The translations under genes were made by a program, and so were the position numbers. A DNA stretch of 64,000 nucleotides, from the NCBI RefSeq assembly GCF_026151205.1, contig NC_087079.1:124001-188000 (forward strand). The letters are read 5' to 3'. This DNA is from Bolinopsis microptera (Eukaryota; Ctenophora; Tentaculata; Lobata; Bolinopsidae). The notes below the pieces were generated by a model. It saw nothing but the letters and a program-made list of their open reading frames with translations. It did no database searches and was not told where the DNA came from. Below, piece by piece: positions 12,601 through 24,600 of the stretch. How positions within the stretch are numbered: the stretch's first letter is position 1; each line of letters opens with the position of its first letter.

Positions 12601-15600
12601 GACCAGGAATGATGAAATGTACATACCTTCAATTCCTGAGAGTTCTGGCTATTCTTATTGTTATTTTGTTCATTACTTGTACTGCTGGATAAAAACATAT
12701 GTCCTGATGCTGGTACATAACGCCGACGCTGGGCTGTTGTACTACCTTTTGTGTTGATGCTATTTTAATTTTTAGGAAATTCGAGTTATTCAGAAATCTG
12801 TACACCTTATTCTAACAGATTTTAATGCTATATGACGTGACTGATGTGATCTGGTTTTGCTAAAAATAGCCGCTCTGATCACGTACTCTTTTACTCCCGG
12901 ATATTCAACCCTAAATAAGCGGCAATACATTTCAGTTTTCAGAACCTTAAATTACAAATTGAATTGGAAGTTGAGTAGGAGATTTTCTCATTCTCGTGGC
13001 AATGATTTAAATAATACGAGTCATAAGACAAAGTGACAATTAGGACATCATCTGTTTGCCTGTCATTTCATTTTGACTAAGTTGCTGCATTTAATCGTAT
13101 AACCTGTCAGAATTTTCCTACTATATTTAAATACTATCTTTTGTTGTCACGAACAGACGATTTTTCGGCAAATTTTTGATTTGTTATAACGCCAATCCAA
13201 TCACAAACGGCGAGCCAACAACTTAATAATATAGAAGTGCTATGTTACCCTATACCTGCAAGGGTAACCACTTCAGATCCTCATCACCACTTTTATCAGG
13301 CCATGTTCCAACTTGTGCTGCTAAGTTGTCTTTTAGTTCGGATACACAGTATACGAGATAGCGGCTTTTACTTACTGGATGAAAACAAGGAGTACACTAA
13401 CAATGGACTTCTCATTGCAGACAAGATCTCTCATCATATGGTGAATATTTGTGTTAGTGTTGTTATTGGTGTTAGTGTTGTTAGTAAATGTGCATTACCA
13501 CAACGTTATCATAGCTGAAGACAGTGAGATAATTGTTAGTCACTAATAATTATCTCACTAATAATGTTAGTGGTTTTTATTCGTGTTGCATGTCCCCTCA
13601 CTCCTTACTAATCCCCACCAAGAATCCTGACCAACAGATAGGTTCAGTGTGTGATGACAACTTTGACGACACGGCAGCCACCGTGATCTGTAGGGAGATG
13701 AAATTCAACACTTCTATATCCTTCGCTTCTGGGTCCAACACGGAGTACACTAGCTGGAGGATGAAGAAAGACTTTGATATCGTACTAGACGACATTACTT
13801 GTGAAGATCCAGGTACCTGGTACACGGTTGCTTTACGGCTGAACATAACCATCAACCATTCCATCATATTAATTAAATTTCATAGAGCTGTATAGAGCAC
13901 AACCCTCCTACCCCCATATTTGTAGCCCTGAATAACCCTCTCTCCCCAGATTTGTTGCGCCGAATAACCCTTCAATCCCAGATTTGTAGCCCTCAATAAC
14001 CATCTCTCCCCAGATTTGTAGCGCCGAATAACCCTTCAACCCCAGATTTGTAGCCCTGAATAACCCTCTCTTCCCAGATCTGTAGCGCCGAATAACCCTT
14101 CAACCCCAGATTTGTAGCCCTGAATAACCCTCTCTTCCCAGATCTGTAGCGCCGAATAACCCTTCAACCCTAGATTTGTAGCCCTGAATAACCCTCTCTT
14201 CCCAGATCTGTAGCGCCGAATAACCCTTCAACCCCAGATTTGTAGCCCTGAATAACCCTCTCTCCCCAGATTTGTTGCGCCGAATAACCCTTCAATCCCA
14301 GATTTGTAGCCCTCAATAACCATCTCTCCCCAGATCTGTAGCGCCGAATAACCCTTCAACCCAAGATTTGTAGCCCTGAATAACCATCTCTCCCCAGATC
14401 TGTAGCGCCGAATAACCCTTCAACCCAAGATTTGTAGCCCTGAATAACCCTCTCTCCCCAGATCTGTAGCGCCGAATAACCCTTCCACCCTAGATTTGTA
14501 GCCCTGAATAACCCTCTCTTCCCAGATCTGTAGCGCCGAATAACCCTTCCACCCTAGATTTGTAGCCCTGAATAACCCTCTCTCCCCAGATTTGTTGCGC
14601 CGAATAACCCTTCCACCCAAGATATGTAGCCCTGAATAACCCTCTCTTCCCAGATCTGTAGCGCCGAATAACCCTTCAACCCAAGATATGTAGCCCTGAA
14701 TAACCATCTCTCCCCAGATTTGCCGTTCTCCAGCTGTTCGATAGTAACAGAGCACGACTGCCAACACAAGCACGAGCAGGTGTTCCTGTGGTGCGGGTGT
14801 ACCCCTGGTGATTATGTGCGGCCCCAATATAAGGGTTGTGCTCCGTGCCCTGAGCAATCTGTGGGGTCTCAGGATGACATCATGTCTTGTGTTTGTGGGG
14901 TGGGGACAGTCTGGGAGTACGAGGCGTGAGTTATATATATTGTTAATTAAATAGGAAACTGGAGGGACAAGTAATCTTTTATTCAAAGTCCTTTGGCAAA
15001 TATCAAACTTATTTGAGTTTAAAATGAAAAATGAGAGTTCTTTGTCCAAAGCAGTAAGCATGTTTCAATAAACCGGCCCCCACTCTCAGTTGTAACGAAT
15101 GTCCAGTAGACACGTACAAAGACGCTGTAGACGAGTCAGCGTGTCAGAGCTGTCCGGAACACTCCACCTCTGAACCAGGAGCCGAGATCTGTACATGTGA
15201 TGCGAGCTATTTCTGGAACAACGGGAACTGCTTCAAGTGCCCTGCTCACACTGTTAGTTCTAGGGGCAGCAAGGCACTTATAGAGTGTATCAGGTACAAC
15301 TAGTCAAGTCTACTTTATTACATTGTAACATCAGGAGCTGTGTGATTTAAGTTATAATGTGATTTAAGTTATAACATATATGTATAATGTCCTGACACGC
15401 AGTGAACCTCACACCCCCTAACTGCCCAGTTGTCCGAGTGGAAGTTCCCCGATACACGGCAGTACAGCGTGCAGCTGTGCAGCAGGGCTGTACTGGAACA
15501 CTACACACTGTACCACGTGTGGTGTTAACACTTACAGTACACAACACTCTACTGCCTGCTCTCAGTGCCCGCAGAACACTGTGTCTGAAGCTGGTTAGTG

Positions 15601-18600
15601 GGATATTAACTATAGTAACTATAGTCACACTTCACATTTCACATGTTATCCTTTTAAACCAGTATTAAACCAACTATTTCATTGGATATTTCTCCCAAAA
15701 CCATATCTTGTAAGTTGTATTTTATCGATATAAAGTGGATCAGGTGAAAGTAAACCTGACAATTCCACAGGATCAGCACACTGTACGTACTGCCCACAAG
15801 GTCATGTTTGGCAGGACTACTCCTGTGTTAGCTGTCAGGACCTGGATCACGACTCCTGTCCGAGATGTCCTCCAGGGTACAGCATCACTCCAGGTAACCT
15901 GAACTAACACCTTAGTAACACCTTAGTAACACCTTAGTAACACCTTAGTAACACCTTACCCCACACGTCTGATTTATTAACAACCACTTGAGTTCTTATA
16001 ACCAACAAGTTCTGTTTCTCCCAATATTGGATAGTTGTATTTATTAATGCGTCCTTGTTTTAAGGTAACATGTGTATAGAAGACAGGGTGCCCGGACCCG
16101 AGAAACACAAGGCTGCTGCTAAGAACTGGTCCACAATAGTGCTGGGAATTGCACTTGTTGTGTTATTAGCATTCGTTATTATTCTAGTCTTCATGTGAGT
16201 GCAACACACAAATAACTTCTTTCTTATATGCAGCTATTCAAACACCAAATATACAAAACAATGGTCCCTACATCTTCTTGCAATTAAAATAACATACATC
16301 CAACACCTCTAACCATTTTCAGTTGAAAAAGTAATAAAACCCCTAAATCCTAACCCTACACCACTTATCCAGGTTGTTTAGAAACAGGAGACGAAGTCCC
16401 CCTAAGTCAGCAGCCCCGCTAGTTCCCTACCATGTAGTACGAGAGTCTGAGTCCTACTCTCCCTACGAGGAACCAATCTACGAGCGGCCTAATGCACCTG
16501 ATCAAAATGTCATATACGACGATCCACGAGCAGTGCAGTACGTAGAACCAGATGCAGATCCAATGTATGTGCAGAGTGATAGGGGGGAAGTGACTGAATA
16601 TGTGCAGGCAGAGACATGTGGTGAGCCGGGGTATTCTGTGTTCTGTGGTAATGCACAGGAACCTCAAGGGAACGGCTTTACTGACATAGATAATATCTAT
16701 GACAACATTTGAGAGCAATGGCGAGGAGGGGATTTTTAATTTTAACTTGAACGTTTTTATTTTTATCGCAAGGCGAAATTACTTTTGTATTATTGTGTAA
16801 ATTTTTTGTGTTTGAATGTTTGTTTTTATCTTATGTGTAAAACTGTTGAGGTTTTGTAGCTTTTAAAAGAATGTTTTAATGCATGAATAAAACCCAAGAA
16901 TTAAACTTTCAGGTCAGAATATTTAAGGTTTACTAGACGCAAACTCAAATTCATCGTGATTGACTACACATAACTCAAATGATGCGTTTTACTACTAGAA
17001 GGATAAGCAGAGAATACTCTCTTAGTTGAAGACGTTCACTGCAGATATAATATGTAGATAAATTCACAGTAAACGTAAAAAGTAGAATAACGATCACAAC
17101 TGACCTTGCTGATAGCTTTGACGGCCCGCATAGCTCCGTCCATAACAGCGATAACAGCAGACATTTGCTTTCCAGACACAATGTAAGTGGACTTTCCCGC
17201 AGCGCTAATCGAATCTACACTCCATGTAATACCTGAAAGTGAGCAGTAAAAAGACCCCATTTTCCTTTCTTAACACCGAATGTTTTATTCATAGACACTT
17301 TCAACTATCCAACAGAATTTAAAACTTACCAATATCTGAGAGTTTTACTTCAAGGAAGGAGTCTTCGCCGATCGTTTTGTAGAAAACTGAGTCACCTTGT
17401 AAACCGGCAATACTGTCTTCTGATGTCACAAGCCTGATTAGTGGTCAATTTTAGAAATAATTCCGGACCGTGTCCCGTGAATGCTAAGATATCTTGAAAA
17501 ACGGCATAAACTTCCATTTCAAATTATACAGCAACGAGCAGTGACATAATTATTGGCGTACAAACGTACGTGCGCGCGGACCTAGTACATACGGCTCTTA
17601 CATATCTAGAAAAACGTTTTCGCGTGTTCCTGAACAGAAGTACTTGAGACCAGAATTGCCGGATTTTTGCCGGATAATCGCGCTGCAAATTTCCCAAACT
17701 TTTCCAAAATATCACTTGAAATCATGGCCAACTGTCCGCAAAACTCGGCAAATATTTACAGGACAATACCAACTTCCACATACACCACTGTGAAGTAATA
17801 TAGACATAGCGATCACTAGGTAATACCTGAAACACAAGGATAAGTTTTGTTATTTGGCGCTGATTTTTTTGCCGGATTCTTGAATAACGGAAAATCGTAT
17901 TGATAGATTTTCTTTAAACTCTTCAAATAGTTAGAGCATTATAATACGGTCAATTTCAGGGAGTATAAAAAAATTTCTTCGTCTGTGAGTGGAGATACAA
18001 GGTCAAACACAAGAAAATATCTTCATTTGGCCAGAATTTTTGCCGGATTCTTGAATAACGGAAAATTTTATTGATAAATGTTCTTTAAACTCTTCAAATA
18101 GTTAGAGCACTATAATACAGTCAATTTCAGGGAGTATAAAAAAATTTCTTCGTCTGTGAGTGGAGATACAAGGTCAAACACAAGAAAATATCTTCATTTG
18201 GCCAGAATTTTTGCCGGATTCTTGAATAACGGAAAATTGTATTAATAAATGTTCTTTAAACTCTTCAAATAGTTAGAGCACTATAATACGGTCAATTTCA
18301 GGGAGTATAAAAAAATTTCTTCGTCTGTGAGTGGAGATACAAGGTCAAACACAAGAAAATATCTTCATTTGGCCAGAATTTTTGCCGGATTCTTGAATAA
18401 CGGAAAATTGTATTGATAAATGTTCTTTAAACTCTTCAAATAGTTAGAGCACTATAATACGGTCAATTTCAGGGAGTATAAAAAAATTTCTTCGTCTGTG
18501 AGTGGAGATACAAGGTCAAACACAAGAAAATATCTTCATTTGGCCAGAATTTTTGCCGGATTCTTGAATAACGGAAAATTTTATTGATAAATGTTCTTTA

Positions 18601-21600
18601 AACTCTTCAAATAGTTAGAGCACTATAATACAGTCAATTTCAGGGAGTATAAAAAAATTTCTTCGTCTGTGAGTGGAGATACAAGGTCAAACACAAGAAA
18701 ATATCTTCATTTGGCCAGAATTTTTGCCGGATTCTTGAATAACGGAAAATTGTATTAATAAATGTTCTTTAAACTCTTCAAATAGTTAGAGCACTATAAT
18801 ACGGTCAATTTCAGGGAGTATAAAAAAATTTCTTCGTCTGTGAGTGGAGATACAAGGTCAAACACAAGAAAATATCTTCATTTGGCCAGAATTTTTGCCG
18901 GATTCTTGAATAACGGAAAATTGTATTGATAAATGTTCTTTAAACTCTTCAAATAGTTAGAGCACTATAATACGGTCAATTTCAGGGAGTATAAAAAAAT
19001 TTCTTCGTCTGTGAGTGGAGATACAAGGTCAAACACAAGAAAATATCTTCATTTGGCCAGAATTTTTGCCGGATTCTTGAATAACGGAAAATTTTATTGA
19101 TAAATGTTCTTTAAACTCTTCAAATAGTTAGAGCACTATAATACAGTCAATTTCAGGGAGTATAAAAAAATTTCTTCGTCTGTGAGTGGAGATACAAGGT
19201 CAAACACAAGAAAATATCTTCATTTGGCCAGAATTTTTGCCGGATTCTTGAATAACGGAAAATTGTATTGATAAATGTTCTACGATGGCATCTGATACAA
19301 TACAATACAATAAGTGGAGCACAGAAAGATAAAACCGTATGTGTAACAGATTAATCTTGCCTTGTTTACTCTAAACAATGTGTAATCCTTTGTTGGGTCA
19401 TATTCCACTAAGGACTGAGGTTACCACAAACACGATGGCATCATTGTTTGGAATTGCCCTTGTACAGGCAACAATGTTACCAGATTGATAATTTGTTTAC
19501 CCATGCACAATAGAGGTACTGGAAGCTGTATATCCGGAGTAAACTTTGATGGAGGGAAAATTTTGAAAATGTCCTACCGATAGGACATTTTCAGATTTCA
19601 GCTTTCCGCGGCCCAAATTTCACTGTTTTCACTGAATTTTTCCTGAATGGCCATCTAGTAAAGTCACTGAGGATGGTACAAGACACGATTGAGGTACTGA
19701 AAGTTCTATTTCCAAAGAAAGGCTTCATAAACGGGAATTCATTAGAATAAAAGAAGAGATTTTGAGAGATTTTTTAAGAGAAGCTTTCCTGCTGTCTCCT
19801 TGACCAAAATATCGCGGTTTTGGCTAAAAAAGGACTGGAACCTGTATATATCCGGTAAAAACTTTGATGGAAGGAAAATTTTGAAAATTTCCTACCGGTA
19901 TAGCAGGACATTTTCAGATTTCAGCTTTCCGTGACCCAAATTTCACTGTTTTAACCAGTGGCGTAGTGTAGGGCCCCGCTGACCCCGCTGTGCGGAGGGC
20001 GCCATCTTTAATACTTTCAACACTACTATATAACAAATAATTTGAGGTATGAGATATGATAGACGAGCGTAAGTGTTGACGTGCAAAGGACTGCTGTGAG
20101 TGTACTTGAAGATTACTCATCCTCCTCCTTCTCATCAAAACTATTCTCATCAAAACTACTATCTGGACTGAAGGTTTTGCGTTTACAGTGTTTATTGTGC
20201 TTCTGAACATTGAACTCTTGATAATATAACTATGTCAAATAATCAGAGCTCAGACACTAGTCTCCACTCTTGTGAGCGCCCTTTAGAACATTTGAACTTT
20301 TCATTCCAGTCTGAAAAATCAGAGAACTGTAACAATTGTCTGTCAAAAGACATCAAGATTAACTTTTTAGAAAAAAAGTTGTCTTTATTGAATGAAATTA
20401 TCAGAACTAGTGATCTCATTGCTCAGTACAATGATAGTCTCATATCAGATCAAACTCAAATACAAGAACAGAGTTTTAAGTGTGAAAATTTGCTGCTAAA
20501 CTTATCAGAGGAGATTGAATGTGAGATCATAACCATTACCCCTCAGTCACACGTTGTTATCAATCAAGTAGAAGCGTTTGATGTAGATGACATTGTTGTG
20601 GAAGATGTTGTATCGGACAGTTTGTTTGTTGACAACGATGTCGTGGACAAGGTTGTTCCACAGGAGGTTGTTGGAAACGAGATTGTTATCAGTGAGATTG
20701 TTGTTCACGAGGTTATGGCAGACGAGGATGATGTGTCTGATCTCCCTGTATCTACTGCTACTGGTGAATCACGGATCAACACCCCTAAGCCCAGAGACAA
20801 ATATCCAAACTTGGTCCCTGCCCCTGTCTACGATCCTATAACACCGGGGCCAATGAATATATCTGTAACTTGCTCCCCATCACCAGTGAAACCAGTTACC
20901 CTACTAGATGATGGTCCATTCTCTAAATTTTCACTTGATCTATTAATGGAAGAACTTGAGTTCAGTCACGGTTTTAAAAACAGGAAATCGGTTTATTTTG
21001 GTGACTTTCCCTATGAGTATTCAGGTGCAACACATGACCCAAAAAGTGTACACAATGATTCCTACCTTGCTAAACTCAGCTCCTACATTAATGTGATATT
21101 ACCCAATTTCAGACACAATAGTATTCTCGTCAATCTATATGAAACTGGAGCAGAGTTCATGCCAGCTCATAGCGATTCTGAATCATGTATTGTAGAACAC
21201 TCTGATATTGTAACCATTTCACTTGGTGCGACGAGAATACTGCAAATTAGATCAAACGGCAGCAATGAAGTTGTGGGCTCTGTGCAGCTTCAGCATGGAG
21301 ATGTCTTCATTATGTCCAAATTGTCTCAGGCTGACTTTCAACATGAGATACTGCCAGACGAAATGTGTGATGAACCCCGGATCAGCATCACTCCAAGACT
21401 GATGAAGCCCCCTAGGATCACTCAGTCAACTGAGTTTGGTCTGCGTTCACCGCCCCCACCCATCCCTCATTCAGGACACAAACTGACAGACTCTTCTTCA
21501 CCTGCACTCTCAGTTTGCAAACAGTCAGCTAAAGCTTCACAAAAGTCTGTCCTATTCATAAGCAGCTCTATGTTCAGGTTTCTTGATGCGGACAAGTTAT

Positions 21601-24600
21601 CATCGTCCACTGTTAGTGCTAGTAAACTGTTTTATCCTGGGGCTGATGCCAAAGTAATGTTAAATAAACTAAAAACTGACCTACACTCTGTTCCATCCCC
21701 ATCTATTATTTATATTATGACAGGAACTAATATAATGTGAACACAGTCTATTTTGGCTCAAAGTCACTGAAGGATGCAGCGGGTGACATTAGTAATCTCT
21801 TAAATTATCTCAAGTCAGTGTATCCGAATGCAACAATTAATGTTCTCAATATTCTTCCCAGGAGTACAAAAGGCCGCAATGATGTTGTGGCAGAGCTGAA
21901 TAAGGTTATTCAGGATATGTGTAGCAAAGATTCTTGTTTTAATTACATTAGCACCCATAATTTATTTAACTATAATAGAAGTGGATTCAGGAAAGAATTT
22001 TATTTTGCCAGACCATCTGCAAAAATATCTGATAACTGTCACCTCAATACAAGCGGTGTTATTCGACTCAGTGGCGTAACTTTGCCTGTTGGCGCCCCCC
22101 TGCCGAAAAAAGCGCCCCCCTGTTGGCGCCCCTCTCCCCTTTTGGTGCCCCTCACTAAAATTGAACAAATTAGGTGATTTTAGGGGATACGCCGGTAAAA
22201 TCTCTAAAAAAATGTGTATCTAGAGCAAAACGCGCAGTTTTGCTAGTACTTTAGTTAAGTTTTCGAAATTGTCCCACATTCAAACGACGATTTGGCGCCC
22301 CCCTAAGACGGCGCCCCCCTGCACAGCGGGGTCAGCGGGGCCCTTCGTTACGCCACTGATTCGACTTGCTAAATTTCTGAAGTATTGGGCCCATAAGCAA
22401 GTTTGAATTTTCAGAAAGATTGTTACCATTTATTTCATCTAGATAAGGGATAATTACACATTGTTCCTCATGTTTATTGAAGTTTTAGAAAGTTTTGTTA
22501 TTATCTCATACAAATTTGCCAGTTCTGCAATTTATCTTATTCTGACAAGTTTATAGCAGCATAAATTGGAAAAATTTTCATGCTCTCACAGCAGTTCTTG
22601 CATTAACCCGTGCATTAGTAAAATCACAGTTTCATACCATGCCAAAAAGCTTGCAGTGGGACATTGCAACATGCAGGGAGGACTAACAGGTATGCCAAAA
22701 TGTCTTGAAATCCAAGATCTAATCTGGAAAGAGAAATTAGATGTTTTATGCCTGAATGAAACAAATCTTAAGTCGGATATTGACTCAGCCAGTCTAAACC
22801 TACCCAAGAATTTTACTTTTATCCGCAAAGACCGTTCTAACGACAATGGTCATGGGGGATGTGGCATTCTCATCAGTGAGCACATAAAGTTTAAAATGAT
22901 TCAACTAAACTTAGTTTTGCAATATGACCAAATCGAGGCTATTTGGATCCATCTTACAGATTGCAATATTTTCATCTGCTGTTTCTACAGATCTGAGTTG
23001 TTTAGTCCTCTTGACAAATTTTTAGATTATATGACAGACTGCATGATGAGTATAGGAAGTAAGAATGTTATTTGGCTGGGTGATGTAAATGTAGACCAAA
23101 ACAACATCAGCAGTATGAACTATAAGAAATTAGACATTACAATGAAAATGTTTGGAATGGTACAGGTAGTTCAGGATATTACCCGCATTGCTAAACTAGG
23201 AAACAGAATCACAAAGACCACAATCGATGTTGTCATAACAAACACTTACTCCAAGTTTCTTGACTGCAAAGTCCTTGATGATTGTATAGGAGATCATCAG
23301 GTCGTAAAGTTCATTGTCGATTTCAATGTGCATAAGGCCTCAAAATTCAAGAAGTTACTAATAAGAGATCACAGCAAAATGAATGTTACTGCTCTTAAAG
23401 AATTTTTGGAAACTTGTGATTATAGACCAATAATAGATTCAACTAGTCTGAATGATGCAGTTGATGGTTTAAACGAACATATTGATCACTACTATGATCA
23501 CTTCTGTCCAATTAAACAAATTAAGTGCCATAGTGATTACATCCATAAGCCATCTCCAGAATTTTTAGAAAGTAAGAAATTGAAAGGGAAACTTTACCGT
23601 AAATTTTTAACACACAACAAGAACAGACGTATACATCCAAATGGTCTTATACACTGTAATAAATGTGACTCATTATGGATGGCATATAAACGGCAGAGAA
23701 ACGATTCAACCTATTTGTCTAGAATTATTAGGAAGACTAACTTAGCAACAGAACTGAAAGCCAAGTGTGCCATGAATGATCTAAAGGGTGTATGGAAAAC
23801 GATAAAAACAGCATCAAATCTGCCTGTTAAAGCTAACAATATCAATAACAATCTTGATGCTGAAACCACCAATAAATATTTTGCTGAAATAGGTCCAAAG
23901 ATCCAAGCAGAAGTGCAGCTGGAAAATGAAAATGAATTTCTATCTTATCTACAAAATGAGCAGATTGACAACGAGACCAGCTTGAATAGCTTTACTGAAA
24001 TAACTGAGTCCAATATCTTAGACTATGTGGCAAGTATCCCTTGTAGCAAATCCACTAATGATCATATACCATTGAGAGTGTTTAGACAAATTTTACCTGC
24101 ATTTATTGCTCCATTAACACATCTTGTAAATTTGAGTTTATCCAGTGGCATCATGCCAAACAGCTGCAAGGTTGCAAAAGTCACCCCAATCCATAAGGAT
24201 GGTGATACTGAGAATCCTAGTAATTATCGACCAATCTCAATTTTACCGATTCTTGGAAAGTGCATCGAATTTTGTGTGAACTCCCAACTGACTCAATATC
24301 TTGATGAAAAGGGAATACTTTCAGAGCATCAATATGGTTTCCGTTAAGATCACTCTACAACTTATCTCATGTTAGATCTGTTTGATCGTATATTTACTGC
24401 TAAGAACAGTGCCAAGCATCCTGCAATTATCTTCCTGGACATCAGAAAGGCATTTGATACTGTTAACCATGATATTCTAATTCAAAAGCTGAAGCATTAT
24501 GGAATAAAAGATACTGCATTGAGCTGGTTTAGGAGCTTCCTCACAGATAGATTACAGCAAACTAGAGTTGGGAGTAGGATAAGCAGTGTACATTCATTGA

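Noticed and set aside
14420-15061. 213-codon minus-strand open frame with repeated [14 protein letters not shown]-like units
   Set aside because: It is a translation of the 63-bp minisatellite and lies antisense to spliced SRCR-receptor exons.
20232-22177. AlkB-SGNH frame as a host DNA-repair gene
   Set aside because: It is directly followed by LINE ORF2 on the same strand, within an element that has a (TTTA)n tail, and the same domain pair recurs in LINES B and C.
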